A stretch of 42,215 nt of DNA from Paludibacteraceae bacterium (GTDB lineage Bacteria > Bacteroidota > Bacteroidia > Bacteroidales > Paludibacteraceae): positions 1-42,215 of the forward strand of contig CAJOKE010000017.1 in assembly GCA_905235225.1 (NCBI GenBank), written 5' to 3'. Positions 29,726 to 39,892 of the stretch are shown here, one piece after another. Both the position numbers and the translations under genes were made by a program. The notes under the pieces are model-generated. The model had not been told where the DNA came from. It saw nothing but the letters and a program-made list of their open reading frames with translations, and did no database searches. Every line of letters starts with the position of its first letter. Position 1 is the stretch's first letter.

Positions 29726-30049
29726 ATGATTGACATTATCGCAAACATTGAAGCTATCCGCCAAGAAAAGGGGATTAAGCAGTCGGAAATGGGTAAAAGA
29801 TTGGGTACTACTCAATCAGGTTATTCAAATTTCGTAAACAGGAACACAGACATGCCTTTCGGCAGAATATCACAAATTGCTGATATTTTAGGAGTATCCG
29901 TTGTTGACATCATTACATGGCCCGTTCATTATGTTCCAGAAAACAGCACTACAGAACATTGCGAAAAGTGCAAAGAAAAAGATGAGATAATTGAGAATCT
30001 CAACGAATTACTCAGAGAATACAAACAAAAATTAAAACGTAAGAAGTAA
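29726..30049 (+). CDS. XRE-family repressor (cI-like)
   Basis: 107 aa. HTH_3 domain at ~5-60: IEAIRQEKGIKQSEMGKRLGTTQSGYSNFV, then RISQIADILGVSVVDII. A CxxC-type pair (HCEKCKEKDE) and a short coiled coil (IENLNELLREYKQKL) follow, likely for dimerisation. No peptidase domain, so it is not a LexA/cI self-cleaving type. Divergent from the cro-like gene; expected to keep the provirus silent. Confidence 0.85.
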   Translation: MIDIIANIEAIRQEKGIKQSEMGKRLGTTQSGYSNFVNRNTDMPFGRISQIADILGVSVVDIITWPVHYVPENSTTEHCEKCKEKDEIIENLNELLREYKQKLKRKK

Positions 30050-30050
30050 T

Positions 30051-30380
30051 ATGTTTAAGGCCCCGGTTATAAATTATCAATTCTCGATAGAAGAAGCTTT
30101 GCTAAAATTCGGTTTCCGGATTGACGATAAAGATAGCGGTGCAAGTGTCGCTTACGGCTTTGTGTACAACAGCTATGGAGAAATTTTTGTTGAGTTTAAT
30201 CAATCTTTCATAACGAACTTTCAAACGGACATGAAAGTATTCTATTGTGACAAGAACACTCATGAACAGGTAAACCTATATATGGGAGTAATGCCTACCA
30301 ATAATCGTGATTTTATTATGCTCATGCAAATGCTTCTTCCATCGGAAGAGTTTAAGGATCATTTAGGTATTATGGCTTAA
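30051..30380 (+). CDS. Hypothetical protein in the repressor operon
   Basis: 109 aa, 1 base after the repressor stop. Mixed alpha/beta (FSIEEALLKFGFRIDDKDSG, EIFVEFNQSFITNFQTDMKV). Not recognised. Being expressed in lysogeny, it could modify repressor action or give immunity. After it (30389-30413) GTGGGC/GCCCAC can form a hairpin without a T-run. Confidence 0.6.
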   Translation: MFKAPVINYQFSIEEALLKFGFRIDDKDSGASVAYGFVYNSYGEIFVEFNQSFITNFQTDMKVFYCDKNTHEQVNLYMGVMPTNNRDFIMLMQMLLPSEEFKDHLGIMA

Positions 30381-30381
30381 A

Positions 30382-30392
30382 TTGAAAATGTG
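30382..30392 (+). repeat. Right-end copy of the integrase-arm motif
   Basis: TTGAAAATGTG matches the left-end motif at 3189-3199 in the same orientation. GCACACAT, its partial inverse, follows at ~30399. About 75 bases from attR. Confidence 0.45.
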
Positions 30393-30465
30393 GGCCGCGC
30401 ACACATAGCCCACAAGATACAGATAAATAAATGCAATAAATACAGGCAATTTTATAAAAATGGAA

Positions 30466-30483
30466 GAATCCTGTCTTCCCGAC
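30466..30483 (+). other. attR core (18 bp)
   Basis: GAATCCTGTCTTCCCGAC, identical to the tRNA-Pro 3' end at 3117-3134. Here it is only a tRNA fragment; the rest of the tRNA gene is absent. Confidence 0.9.
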
Positions 30484-30493
30484 AACTGCAAAG

Positions 30494-30525
30494 GAGATGT
30501 GTCAGCATTGATACATCTCTTTTTT
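30494..30525 (+). terminator. Original tRNA-Pro terminator, displaced
   Basis: AGATGTgTCA-gcat-TGAtACATCT followed by six T, 11 bases beyond attR. In the empty site it would directly follow tRNA-Pro, so the element has separated the tRNA from its terminator. Confidence 0.75.
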
Positions 30526-30583
30526 AGTCAGTCATACGACACTTTCCCTGCCAATTTGGCAGAACCAAACTGACAAAATACTT

Positions 30584-30600
30584 TTGGCACAAGAGTTGAT
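30584..30600 (+). promoter_or_regulatory. Possible sigma-54-type promoter of groES-groEL
   Basis: TTGGCAC-aagag-TTGAT resembles TTGGCAC-N5-TTGCT with one mismatch in the -12 GC. TGCCAATTTGGCA (30549-30561), a palindrome, lies upstream. No good TAnnTTTG site is seen nearby. Confidence 0.35.
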
Positions 30601-30648
30601 AAATAAAAATCGGATTGATTTGACATTGATAACTTAAAATATACAATC

Positions 30649-30921
30649 ATGAATGTAAAACCATTAGCAGACAGAGTACTGGTTAGACCGGTAGCTGCTG
30701 AGACAACAACTGCTGCAGGAATTATCATCCCTGACAGCGCGAAAGAAAAGCCATTACGCGGTGAAGTATTAGCGGTAGGACAAGGCACCAAAGACGAACA
30801 AATGGTTCTTAAAACAGGCGACCAAATCCTTTATGGCAAATATGCCGGAACAGAAATAGAAATTGACAACGAGAAATTACTCATCATGCGCCAGTCAGAT
30901 GTATTGGCTGTAGTATGCTAA
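30649..30921 (+). CDS. groES: Co-chaperonin GroES
   Basis: 90 aa, standard length. MNVKPLADRVLVRPVAAETT, AGIIIPDSAKEKPLRGEVLAVG, YGKYAGTEIEIDNEKLLIM with the mobile loop in place. Caps GroEL for protein folding in the cytoplasm; 20 bases before groEL in an operon. Confidence 0.98.
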   Translation: MNVKPLADRVLVRPVAAETTTAAGIIIPDSAKEKPLRGEVLAVGQGTKDEQMVLKTGDQILYGKYAGTEIEIDNEKLLIMRQSDVLAVVC

Positions 30922-30941
30922 ACACTAAATTCTAAATCACT

Positions 30942-32570
30942 ATGGCAAAAGAGTTAATGTATAATATTGAGGCACGTGACGCCCTCAAACGCGGAGTGGA
31001 CCAATTAGCAGACGCAGTTAAAGTGACCCTCGGTCCTAAAGGTCGCAATGTCATTATTGATAAGAAATATGGTGCACCCCATATCACCAAAGATGGTGTA
31101 ACGGTAGCCAAAGAAATCGAATTACCCGATGCACGTGAGAACCTTGGCGCACAATTAGTTAAGGAAGTGGCTTCCAAGACCGGTGACCAGGCAGGTGACG
31201 GTACAACCACTGCAACCGTTTTGGCACAAGCCATCGTCGGCGTAGGTCTGAAGAACGTGACTGCCGGTGCTAATCCGATGGACCTCAAACGTGGTATTGA
31301 CAAGGCTGTTAGTGCCGTTGTCAAAAACATCAAAGAGCAGTCCGAAGTAGTCGGTAACGACTTTGACAAGATTGAACAAGTGGCAACTATCTCAGCCAAC
31401 AATGACGCTGAAATAGGTAAATTGATTGCAGATGCCATGCGCAAAGTTTCCAAAGACGGTGTCATCACCATTGGCGAAGCAAAAGGCATGGACACCACAA
31501 TTGAAGTCGTTCAAGGCATGCAGTTCGACCGCGGCTATATCAGCCCGTATTTTGTAACTAACACCGAGACTATGGAAGTGGAAATGGATAAGCCGTATAT
31601 CCTTATCCATGACAAGAAAATCAGCAACCTCAAAGAGTTACTGCCCGTTCTTGAACCTGCAGTACAAAGCGGACGTCCGCTCCTTATCATCGCCGAAGAT
31701 GTGGACAGCGAGGCATTGACCACATTGGTTGTTAACCGTCTGCGCGCCCAACTCAAAATCTGCGCAGTCAAAGCTCCGGGCTTTGGTGATCGCCGCAAAG
31801 AGATGCTGGAAGACATTGCCATTCTTACGGGCGGTACAGTCATCAGTGAAGAGAAAGGTATCAAACTCGAATCCGCCACATTGGACATGCTCGGCACAGC
31901 AGAAAGCATTGTGGTCAACAAAGACAACACCACTATCGTCAACGGTGCCGGTGACAAGGAAGCTATCGCAGCCCGCGTGGCACAAATCAAAGCACAAATT
32001 GCAGCCACTAAGTCATCCTATGACAAAGAGAAACTGCAGGAGCGTCTTGCCAAACTGGCTGGCGGCGTAGCACAACTCAATGTCGGTGCCGCATCCGAGG
32101 TGGAAATGAAGGAAAAGAAAGACCGTGTGGATGACGCATTGAGCGCAACACGCGCTGCCATTGAAGAAGGTATAGTACCCGGCGGCGGTGTAGCATACAT
32201 CCGTGCACAAGAGGCATTAGCAGGACTCAAAGGTGACAATGAAGACGAGCAAACAGGTATTGAGATTGTACGCCGTGCCATTGAGGAACCTCTCCGTCAA
32301 ATCGTTGCGAACGCAGGTAAAGAAGGCGCAGTAGTCGTTGACAAAGTGCGCAACGGCAAGGGTGACTTCGGTTACAACGCCCGCAAAGACGAATATGAGA
32401 ACCTCAAAGCCGCAGGCGTAGTCGATCCTGCCAAAGTAGCGCGTGTCGCCTTGGAGAACGCTGCCTCTATCGCCGGAATGTTCCTCACTACAGAGTGCGT
32501 CATCACCGACAAGAAAGAGGAGAATCCTGCACCCGCTATGCCGAACCCCGGAATGGGCGGAATGATGTAA
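30942..32570 (+). CDS. groEL: Chaperonin GroEL
   Basis: 542 aa, typical length. [53 protein letters not shown] (ATP site), [15 protein letters not shown] and the Gly/Met-rich end NPGMGGMM are all present. Tetradecameric ATP-dependent folding machine, co-transcribed with groES. Confidence 0.99.
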   Translation: MAKELMYNIEARDALKRGVDQLADAVKVTLGPKGRNVIIDKKYGAPHITKDGVTVAKEIELPDARENLGAQLVKEVASKTGDQAGDGTTTATVLAQAIVGVGLKNVTAGANPMDLKRGIDKAVSAVVKNIKEQSEVVGNDFDKIEQVATISANNDAEIGKLIADAMRKVSKDGVITIGEAKGMDTTIEVVQGMQFDRGYISPYFVTNTETMEVEMDKPYILIHDKKISNLKELLPVLEPAVQSGRPLLIIAEDVDSEALTTLVVNRLRAQLKICAVKAPGFGDRRKEMLEDIAILTGGTVISEEKGIKLESATLDMLGTAESIVVNKDNTTIVNGAGDKEAIAARVAQIKAQIAATKSSYDKEKLQERLAKLAGGVAQLNVGAASEVEMKEKKDRVDDALSATRAAIEEGIVPGGGVAYIRAQEALAGLKGDNEDEQTGIEIVRRAIEEPLRQIVANAGKEGAVVVDKVRNGKGDFGYNARKDEYENLKAAGVVDPAKVARVALENAASIAGMFLTTECVITDKKEENPAPAMPNPGMGGMM

Positions 32571-32598
32571 TTCCTGACTAACGGTATATTAACTAAGA

Positions 32599-32636
32599 AG
32601 AGTGTGTCAAGACTACTTGGCACACTCTCTTTTTTA
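32599..32636 (+). terminator. Terminator of groES-groEL
   Basis: AGAGTGTGtCAAG-acta-CTTGgCACACTCT followed by a seven-base T-run. Confidence 0.9.
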
Positions 32637-32656
32637 TACAAATATTTATTAAAATA

Positions 32657-32688
32657 TTTGCACATATCAGTAAAAAGCAGTACCTTTG
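32657..32688 (+). promoter_or_regulatory. Promoter of lysS-gpsA-pgi
   Basis: TTTG 32657-32660, 20-base spacer, TACCTTTG 32681-32688; start codon 27 bases further on. Confidence 0.85.
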
Positions 32689-32714
32689 CGGCATAATTGT
32701 AAATTAGGTATATA

Positions 32715-34277
32715 ATGGAACTTTCCGAACAAGAACAAGTCCGCAGACAGAGTCTGCAAACCATGCGCGACTTAGGAATCAACCCCTACCCCGCTGACGA
32801 ATATGTAGTAACCGGTTACTCTACCGACATCAAAAACAACTTTGTGGACCATGAGGAAGGCACACCTGAACCCGATGCCGAATGGTTCACCGGCAAACAA
32901 GTCTCTATTGCCGGACGTCTGATGTCCAAACGTATCATGGGCAAGGCGTCATTCATTGAAATACAGGACTCCAAAGGACGTATCCAGGTATATGTCAGCC
33001 GCGATGATATTCAAGCACCCGTTGCCGAAGGTGAACAGCCGGCAACAGTGGAACAACAGATGTACAATGTCGTTTTCAAAAAACTGCTGGATATAGGCGA
33101 TTTCATTGGCATTGAGGGCTTTGTGTTCCGCACTCAAATGGGTGAAATCAGTGTTCACGCCAAGAAACTGACCGTTCTTGCCAAATCTCTGCGACCGCTG
33201 CCTATTGTCAAATACAAAGACGGTGTCGCCTATGACGGCTTTAATGATCCGGAACAGCGTTACCGCCAAAGATATGTGGATTTGGTCGTAAACGACGGCG
33301 TTAAGGATACATTCCTCAAACGCGCCACAATTCTTCGCACCATGCGTCAGGTCTTTGACGAAGCAGGTTATACCGAGGTGGAAACACCTATTCTTCAGCA
33401 AATTGCAGGAGGTGCTTCCGCACGTCCTTTTATTACACATCATAATACACTGGATGTCGATATGTACCTGCGTATCGCCACCGAGTTGTACCTCAAACGC
33501 CTTATAGTCGGCGGTTTTGAGGGAGTCTATGAAATCGGTCGCAACTTCCGCAACGAGGGCATGGATCGCAGTCATAATCCCGAATTCACCTGCATGGAGT
33601 TATATGTCCAGTATAAGGACTATAACTGGATGATGTCGTTCACAGAGCAATTGTTGGAACGAATTGCCATTGCCGTGAACGGCACAACCAAAGTACAAAT
33701 CGGTGACCACGAAGTGGATTTTAAAGCCCCATACCGCCGTCTGCCGATTCTCGAAGCCATTCAAGAAAAGACCGGATATGACCTCAGCACTATGTCAGAG
33801 GACGAAATCCGTGCTATAGCCAAGAAAATCGGTGTAGAGGATACCGAGAAAATGGGTAAAGGCAAACTGATAGACGAGATTTTCGGCGAGACATGCGAAG
33901 GCTCATTTATCCAACCGACCTTTATCACCGATTATCCGGTGGAGATGTCTCCGCTGACAAAAATGCACCGGTCTAAACCCGGTTTGACAGAACGCTTCGA
34001 GTTAATGGTTAATGGTAAGGAACTGGCAAATGCCTATTCCGAGTTGAATGATCCTATAGACCAGTACAACCGCTTTGTGGAACAGATGAAACTTGCCGAC
34101 AAGGGCGACGACGAGGCGATGGTTATCGACCACGACTTCATGCGTGCATTGGAATATGGAATGCCCCCGACTTCAGGTATCGGCATCGGTATCGACAGAC
34201 TGGCAATACTGATGACCGGCCAACCGACCATTCAGGAAGTACTGCTCTTCCCGACCATGAAGCCGGAAGTGAATTAG
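32715..34277 (+). CDS. lysS: Lysyl-tRNA synthetase (class II)
   Basis: 520 aa. Class II motifs: FRNEGMDRSHNPEFTCMELY (motif 2), PPTSGIGIGIDRLAILMT (motif 3). The N-terminal OB fold (~55-170) includes VSIAGRLMSKRIMGKASFIE for tRNA anticodon binding. Charges tRNA-Lys. Full length for the family; a few bases separate it from gpsA. Confidence 0.98.
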   Translation: MELSEQEQVRRQSLQTMRDLGINPYPADEYVVTGYSTDIKNNFVDHEEGTPEPDAEWFTGKQVSIAGRLMSKRIMGKASFIEIQDSKGRIQVYVSRDDIQAPVAEGEQPATVEQQMYNVVFKKLLDIGDFIGIEGFVFRTQMGEISVHAKKLTVLAKSLRPLPIVKYKDGVAYDGFNDPEQRYRQRYVDLVVNDGVKDTFLKRATILRTMRQVFDEAGYTEVETPILQQIAGGASARPFITHHNTLDVDMYLRIATELYLKRLIVGGFEGVYEIGRNFRNEGMDRSHNPEFTCMELYVQYKDYNWMMSFTEQLLERIAIAVNGTTKVQIGDHEVDFKAPYRRLPILEAIQEKTGYDLSTMSEDEIRAIAKKIGVEDTEKMGKGKLIDEIFGETCEGSFIQPTFITDYPVEMSPLTKMHRSKPGLTERFELMVNGKELANAYSELNDPIDQYNRFVEQMKLADKGDDEAMVIDHDFMRALEYGMPPTSGIGIGIDRLAILMTGQPTIQEVLLFPTMKPEVN

Positions 34278-34281
34278 CAAA

Positions 34282-35286
34282 ATGACAAACACTATGGATA
34301 AACGAGTTGCAATATTAGGCAGCGGTAGTTGGGCGACCGCCCTCGCAAAAATTGTAATGCTCAATCAGGAGCACATTAATTGGTACATCCGCAAAAAGGA
34401 AACCATTAACGAATTTATGGTAACGGGTAAAAATCCCGGCTACCTGACAAATGCCAAATTTGATACATCACGTATTACATTCAGTTCCGATATCAACAAG
34501 ATTATAGCGACATCGGACATTCTGATTTTGGCAATTCCGTCGCCCTATGTCAAGCAGTCACTTAATAAAATCAAACGCCAGATGACCACAAAGACGGTTA
34601 TTTCGGCAGTCAAGGGCATGATTCCGGATGAAAATATGCTGGTAACCGATTACCTGCACGACAATTTCAATATCCCGATGAACCAGTTGGCTATTATAGC
34701 CGGTCCTTGCCACGCAGAGGAAATTGCTCTGGAGCGACTGAGTTACCTGACTATAGGCTGTAGTGACAGACAGTACGCCGAACAATTAGGCACACTGTTT
34801 GCCACCGATTTTGTCCGTACTACAGCCAGTACAGATGTCATAGGACTGGAACTGTCTTCGGTAATGAAGAACATTTATGCCATAGCGGCGGGATTGTGTC
34901 ATAGTCTGCGATACGGCGACAACTTTGTGGCTGTACTTATTTCCAATGCGATAAAGGAAATCCAGCGGTTTACCGAGGCGATGGAGCCGAATGAAGCACA
35001 TGACATCAATGCCAGCGGTTACTTGGGTGATGTGCTGGTTACTTCCTATTCCAAGTTTTCCCGTAACCGCCAATTCGGGCAAATGATCGGAATGGGTTAT
35101 TCCGTAAAGGCTGCGCAGATGGAGATGGAGATGGTGGCGGAAGGATATTATGGCACCCGCGCCGTCCATGCCATTAACGAAAAAGCCAAGGTTGATATTC
35201 CCATTGTAGAGGCGGTGTATGACATACTGTTCAAACAAATGTCCCCGACAATTATAATAAAAGAGTTAACGCAAAAATTACATTAA
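34282..35286 (+). CDS. gpsA: Glycerol-3-phosphate dehydrogenase (NAD(P)+)
   Basis: 334 aa. Rossmann motif [15 protein letters not shown] at the N-terminus, [19 protein letters not shown], and the catalytic-domain string [19 protein letters not shown]. Reduces dihydroxyacetone phosphate for phospholipid synthesis. Starts 4 bases after lysS; a start at Met4 (MDKRVAILG) is also possible. Confidence 0.96.
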   Translation: MTNTMDKRVAILGSGSWATALAKIVMLNQEHINWYIRKKETINEFMVTGKNPGYLTNAKFDTSRITFSSDINKIIATSDILILAIPSPYVKQSLNKIKRQMTTKTVISAVKGMIPDENMLVTDYLHDNFNIPMNQLAIIAGPCHAEEIALERLSYLTIGCSDRQYAEQLGTLFATDFVRTTASTDVIGLELSSVMKNIYAIAAGLCHSLRYGDNFVAVLISNAIKEIQRFTEAMEPNEAHDINASGYLGDVLVTSYSKFSRNRQFGQMIGMGYSVKAAQMEMEMVAEGYYGTRAVHAINEKAKVDIPIVEAVYDILFKQMSPTIIIKELTQKLH

Positions 35287-35287
35287 T

Positions 35288-36613
35288 ATGACAGACATTC
35301 AATTTTCATTTTCAAAAGCCGTCACAGCCGAGGCAGTATCAGCCTATAAGGAGCGTGTGGCACAGGCTCAAAAAGACCTTGTAAACGGAACAGGTGCAGG
35401 AAATGATTTCCTCGGTTGGGTTACTCTACCCCGCGATATCCGCGTACAATTACAAGATATTCAAGCCACAGCAGACCTGCTTCGTAGCAAATGCGACTAT
35501 ATCGTATGTATCGGTATTGGCGGCAGTTATCTTGGCGCGAAGGCGGTTAATGAGGCATTATTATCCTCATTCGCACAACTTGAAGGAGGAAAACAAATTG
35601 TATATGCCGGACAGAATATCGGAGAGGATTACCTTTATGAACTGCAAAACCTGCTTAAAGACAAGAAGTTTGGCATCATCAGCATTTCCAAGTCAGGGAC
35701 GACGACCGAACCGGCTCTGGCATTCCGTCTGCTAAAAACCCAGTTAGAGAACCAAGTGGGCAAATCAGCCGCAAAAGAACTTATCGTATGTATCACAGAT
35801 GCCAAACGCGGTGCGCTACGAACCCTTGCGACACAGGAGGGCTACAAAACCTTTGTTATCGAGGACAACGTAGGCGGCCGTTTCTCCGTGCTGTCACCGG
35901 TGGGATTACTGCCTATAGCATGTGCAGGATTTGACATAGTCAAACTGATCGACGGAGCCGAGCGGATGATGGAAGTGTGCGGTATCAATACGCCGTTTGA
36001 GGAGAATCCGGCTGCGCTGTATGCAGCAGCACGTAATGTACTGTACCAAGAGCAAGGCAAGAAAGTGGAACTGTTAGTTAATTTCCATCCGAAACTACAT
36101 TATGTATCCGAATGGTGGAAGCAACTGTACGGAGAGTCCGAAGGCAAAGAGCATAAGGGTATTTTCCCTGCATCTGTGGACTTTACGACCGATCTTCACT
36201 CCATGGGGCAATATATACAGGACGGTGAGCGTCATCTGATGGAAACGGTAATCTCAGTTGCCAAGCCGAATCACGAAGTAATCTTCCCGCACGACGAGCA
36301 AAATCTGGACGGATTAAATTTCCTGTCAGGAAAACGTGTGGACGAGGTCAACAAGATGGCTGAACTCGGCACACAGATAGCGCATGTAGATGGCGGTGTC
36401 CCCAATATGCGCATAGAGATTCCCGAGCTTAACGAGTACTATTTGGGCGAACTTATATATTTCTTTGAGCGCGGTTGCGGAATCAGCGGATATCTGTTGG
36501 GCATAAACCCGTTCAACCAACCCGGTGTAGAGGCTTACAAGAAGAATATGTTCGCACTGCTTGACAAACCAGGCTACGAGGCAGAATCGAAAGCGATTAA
36601 AGCAAGATTATAA
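35288..36613 (+). CDS. pgi: Glucose-6-phosphate isomerase
   Basis: 441 aa, the short bacterial form. [29 protein letters not shown] (phosphosugar-binding SIS motif), [14 protein letters not shown] and [15 protein letters not shown] are characteristic. Glycolysis/gluconeogenesis. Follows gpsA by one base in an operon. Confidence 0.97.
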   Translation: MTDIQFSFSKAVTAEAVSAYKERVAQAQKDLVNGTGAGNDFLGWVTLPRDIRVQLQDIQATADLLRSKCDYIVCIGIGGSYLGAKAVNEALLSSFAQLEGGKQIVYAGQNIGEDYLYELQNLLKDKKFGIISISKSGTTTEPALAFRLLKTQLENQVGKSAAKELIVCITDAKRGALRTLATQEGYKTFVIEDNVGGRFSVLSPVGLLPIACAGFDIVKLIDGAERMMEVCGINTPFEENPAALYAAARNVLYQEQGKKVELLVNFHPKLHYVSEWWKQLYGESEGKEHKGIFPASVDFTTDLHSMGQYIQDGERHLMETVISVAKPNHEVIFPHDEQNLDGLNFLSGKRVDEVNKMAELGTQIAHVDGGVPNMRIEIPELNEYYLGELIYFFERGCGISGYLLGINPFNQPGVEAYKKNMFALLDKPGYEAESKAIKARL

Positions 36614-36663
36614 CAAGAATACAAGATTACGAACTATAATTAAAAAATATATAAACAAACAAA

Positions 36664-36927
36664 ATGAAAAAAATTATTTTAATTTCAGCTGTAATGTGTG
36701 CAGCGTTGTTCATGACATCCTGCAAGGATATCAACGCCGTTCAATGTTGGGAAATCACATGGGAAAACACGAAGACCGGTGAAAGTGGAAGTTACTATTT
36801 TTGGGGTGACGGTGACTCATCAGACAAAGAAATAGACCGTATTGGCAGTATGATGGGCAAAGCAACGAAAAAACAAACCACAAGAAGTAGCGAATCCGAT
36901 TGCCAATCAAGCAACATTCCACAATAA
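36664..36927 (+). CDS. Small lipoprotein
   Basis: 87 aa. Signal sequence and lipobox FMTSC (Cys19), then a short domain with WEITWENTKTGESGSYYFWGDG and a polar tail. No family recognised; probably membrane-attached. Confidence 0.75.
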   Translation: MKKIILISAVMCAALFMTSCKDINAVQCWEITWENTKTGESGSYYFWGDGDSSDKEIDRIGSMMGKATKKQTTRSSESDCQSSNIPQ

Positions 36928-36993
36928 ACCATTATAAGAAGTGTTATTATCACGGTAGTAACAAGAGGGTATGTTAAAAACCGAATTGTGACG

Positions 36994-37033
36994 TACTGAA
37001 TGCGAACGTAATGCGAATGTGATGCGAACGTAA
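36994..37033 (+). repeat. Short imperfect 11-bp tandem repeats
   Basis: Three units near ATGCGAACGTA (variants ATGCGAATGTG) in the gap between the lipoprotein gene and the shared terminator. No function suggested. Confidence 0.5.
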
Positions 37034-37050
37034 GTAATTAAGAAGGAGAA

Positions 37051-37086
37051 AAGAGGGTGTATCAAACGATTTTGATACACCCTCTT
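37051..37086. terminator. Bidirectional terminator between lipoprotein and infB
   Basis: AAGAGGGTGTATCAAA / TTTTGATACACCCTCTT with T-runs on both strands, between two converging transcription units. Confidence 0.9.
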
Positions 37087-37133
37087 TCTTTTATACCATA
37101 GTAGTATATGAGTTACAAACTGTATGCTATGAA

Positions 37134-39866
37134 TTACAGCGTTTTAGCAACTTCGATTTCCTCAAAGGACTCGAGGATGTCCCCTTCTCTAAGGTCATCG
37201 TAAGACTTGAGGCTCAAGCCGCACTCGGTATTAACTCCGGCTTCCTTGATATCATCCTTGATATGTTTGAGTGAAGCCAGTTCTGCGGTTTTGATAACAA
37301 TACCGTCATGAATGACGCGCACTTTGTTGCCGCGTTTGATTTTACCCTCACGTACAATACAACCGGCAATAGTCCCGACTTTAGAGATGTGGAAGGTCTG
37401 CAGGACTTCCAAGGTAGCGGTCACTTCTTCTTTAATATCAGGTGATAACATACCTGCCATGGCAGCCTTCAGTTCTTCTATTGCGTCATAGATGATTGAG
37501 TAAATACGAATGTCCACTTCCTGTTCGTCCGCCATCTTTCGCGCCGTAGAAGTAGGACGTACATTGAAGCCGATAATAATGGCATCGGAAGCGGCAGCCA
37601 ACAATACATCAGAATCGGAAATTGCTCCGACTGCGCCGTGTATGACGTTAACCTGGATATTCTCGGTTGAGAGTTTAAGCAAGGAATCAGTAAGTGCCTC
37701 AACGGAGCCATCCACATCACCTTTGATAATGATGTTGAGTTCTTTGAAATCTCCGATAGCCAAGCGTCGTCCGATTTCATCGAGACCGATATGTTTTTTA
37801 GTGCGCAGGGACTGCTCACGCTGGAGTTGTTCACGTTTATTGGCAATTTCGCGAGCTTCCTGCTCGGTTGTGAGGACATTAAATTCGTCGCCCGCCTGCG
37901 GTGCACCGTTCAAGCCAAGGATGAGACAGGGTTCACCGGGCAGAGCCTGTTGTATTTTCTGTCCGCGCTCATTGAACATGGCTTTGATTTTACCATGATA
38001 AGTACCGGCAAGCACAATGTCGCCCATATGCAGTGTACCGTCACTAACGAGAACGGTAGCGACATATCCGCGCCCTTTATCCAAGGAAGATTCAATAATC
38101 GAGCCTTTGGCACGGCGTTTGGGGTTGGCTTTGAGTTCCAACATATCGGCTTCGAGCAGCACTTTCTCCAAGAGTTCATAGACGCCGTCTCCTTTTTTGG
38201 CAGAGATGTCCTGACTTTGGTACTTTCCGCCCCAGTCCTCAACGAGAATATTCATATTGGCCAATTGCTCCTTGATCTTATCCGGGTTTGCGCCGGGTTT
38301 ATCGCATTTGTTGATAGCAAAGATCATCGGAACTCCGGCGGCTTGCGCGTGGTTAATCGCCTCAATGGTCTGCGGCATGACGGCATCATCTGCAGCGACG
38401 ATAATAATGGCAATATCAGTAACTTTTGCACCACGTGCGCGCATAGCGGTAAACGCTTCGTGTCCCGGAGTATCAAGGAAAGTGATATGTCTGCCGTTTT
38501 TGAGTTTGACATTATATGCGCCAATATGCTGAGTAATTCCGCCGGCTTCGCCTGCAATGACATTGGTGTTGCGTATATGGTCAAGCAATGATGTTTTACC
38601 GTGGTCAACGTGTCCCATGACGGTAACGATTGGGCAGCGTTCTTCAACATCTTCCTCATTCACTTCCTCATCGGCGTTGATTTCCTCAACGACATGTTGT
38701 GCAACATATTCGGTGGTAAATCCGAACTCCTCGGCAACGAGGTTAATGGTTTCAGCGTCCAGTCTCTGATTAATGCTGACCATAACGCCGAGCATCATAC
38801 AAGTGCCGATAACTTTAGTAACCGGCACATTCATCATGGTAGCGAGGTCATTAGCGGTCACGAATTCAGTGAGTTTGAGTACTTTGGATTGAGCAGCCTC
38901 TTCGGCGCGTGCTTCTGCCATTTTCTCACGTTCCAACTCTCGTCTTTCGCGTTTATGCTTACTGGTAGCGGTTTTGCCTTTTTGTCCTGCGAGGCGGTTG
39001 AGTGTTTCTTTGATCTGTCTCTGAACTTCTTCATCGTCAACCTCGACTTTGATGGACTTTTTCTTGCTGTTGTTTTTCCCTTTCTGGTTGCGCGCATCAT
39101 TTATATCCACCTTATTTTGTTTGATGCGTTCGCGTTTCCGTTTTTCGGCGTTCTGAGCGTTCTGCTGCTGTTGCTGCTGCATGCGCTCTTCGCGTTCTTT
39201 TTTCTTTTCTTCCTTAGATTTTTTGGTAGGATGAGTAGCCTGATTGATGGCACTGAGGTCAATTTTTCCGACGACCTTAGGCTGATTTTTGAGTTCGGGT
39301 CGTTGCAATTTGAAGACCTCGGGTTCATTCTTTTGTTTTTGTCTTAGAGCGTCTTCCTGCTGTTGTTTGAGTTTTTGTGCTTCAGCAGCTGCTTTTCGTG
39401 CTTCCGCCTCTTTGGCAGCCGCTTCCGCCAATTCTCGTCTTATTTTTTCCTCAGCAGCCTTTTTAGCAGCCGCTTCTTCAGCCGCACGTTTAGCAGCAGC
39501 TTCTTCGACGGCTTTTCGCCGTGCCTCCTCTCTGGCTTTTTTCTCGGCATCCAAGTCGATATGTCCGAGAACCTTGGGTTTCGGTAATTCGTTATCGGGA
39601 TGCTGTGGTTTATTGCCGATATTGTTATTGTCAGCCGATGCGGCCTCTTTTTCGGCGCGTTCGAGGCGTTGTTGCGCCTGACGCTCCGCTTCCAACTTCA
39701 ACGCCATATCCTTGTTAAATTCCTTGGCGAGAAGCAGATAGAGGTCGTCGTCAATTCGTGTATTCGGATCAACGGCGATTCCCTTACCCTGCTTAGCACA
39801 GAAATCAACGGCGGTGGATATGCCGATGTTTAATTCTTTACAAGCTTTGATAAGTTTAATTGCCAT
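37134..39866 (-). CDS. infB: Translation initiation factor IF-2
   Basis: 910 aa. N-terminal IF2_N segment, a long Ala/Lys/Glu/Arg-rich linker (~70-330), then the G domain with GHVDHGKT at 418-425, DTPGHE and NKCD, and C-terminal beta-barrel and initiator-tRNA-binding domains. Brings fMet-tRNA to the ribosome. Third gene of rimP-nusA-infB. Confidence 0.98.
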   Translation of the reverse strand: MAIKLIKACKELNIGISTAVDFCAKQGKGIAVDPNTRIDDDLYLLLAKEFNKDMALKLEAERQAQQRLERAEKEAASADNNNIGNKPQHPDNELPKPKVLGHIDLDAEKKAREEARRKAVEEAAAKRAAEEAAAKKAAEEKIRRELAEAAAKEAEARKAAAEAQKLKQQQEDALRQKQKNEPEVFKLQRPELKNQPKVVGKIDLSAINQATHPTKKSKEEKKKEREERMQQQQQQNAQNAEKRKRERIKQNKVDINDARNQKGKNNSKKKSIKVEVDDEEVQRQIKETLNRLAGQKGKTATSKHKRERRELEREKMAEARAEEAAQSKVLKLTEFVTANDLATMMNVPVTKVIGTCMMLGVMVSINQRLDAETINLVAEEFGFTTEYVAQHVVEEINADEEVNEEDVEERCPIVTVMGHVDHGKTSLLDHIRNTNVIAGEAGGITQHIGAYNVKLKNGRHITFLDTPGHEAFTAMRARGAKVTDIAIIIVAADDAVMPQTIEAINHAQAAGVPMIFAINKCDKPGANPDKIKEQLANMNILVEDWGGKYQSQDISAKKGDGVYELLEKVLLEADMLELKANPKRRAKGSIIESSLDKGRGYVATVLVSDGTLHMGDIVLAGTYHGKIKAMFNERGQKIQQALPGEPCLILGLNGAPQAGDEFNVLTTEQEAREIANKREQLQREQSLRTKKHIGLDEIGRRLAIGDFKELNIIIKGDVDGSVEALTDSLLKLSTENIQVNVIHGAVGAISDSDVLLAAASDAIIIGFNVRPTSTARKMADEQEVDIRIYSIIYDAIEELKAAMAGMLSPDIKEEVTATLEVLQTFHISKVGTIAGCIVREGKIKRGNKVRVIHDGIVIKTAELASLKHIKDDIKEAGVNTECGLSLKSYDDLREGDILESFEEIEVAKTL

Positions 39867-39892
39867 AATCTAATTGTTTTTAATGTATTGTA

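Larger units (their letters stand above)
3117..30483. mobile_element. Integrated provirus, probably a tailless membrane-containing phage
   Basis: The element is bounded by an exact 18-bp repeat (3117-3134 and 30466-30483), the left copy being the 3' end of tRNA-Pro. It carries an integrase next to the left end, a divergent repressor/cro-like switch at the right end, a primase-helicase, DNA methyltransferase, packaging ATPase, candidate capsid protein, many one-helix membrane proteins and lysis genes. No terminase, portal or tail genes are seen. This gene set fits phages that package DNA with an FtsK/HerA-type ATPase into a capsid lined by a membrane. It also carries three defence or toxin-antitoxin-like units. 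Intact reading frames throughout suggest it may still be functional. Confidence 0.85.

Noticed and set aside
37791..39347. Long plus-strand frames (266 and 248 aa) opposite infB
   Set aside because: Antisense shadows of a G+C-richer conserved gene; no domains.
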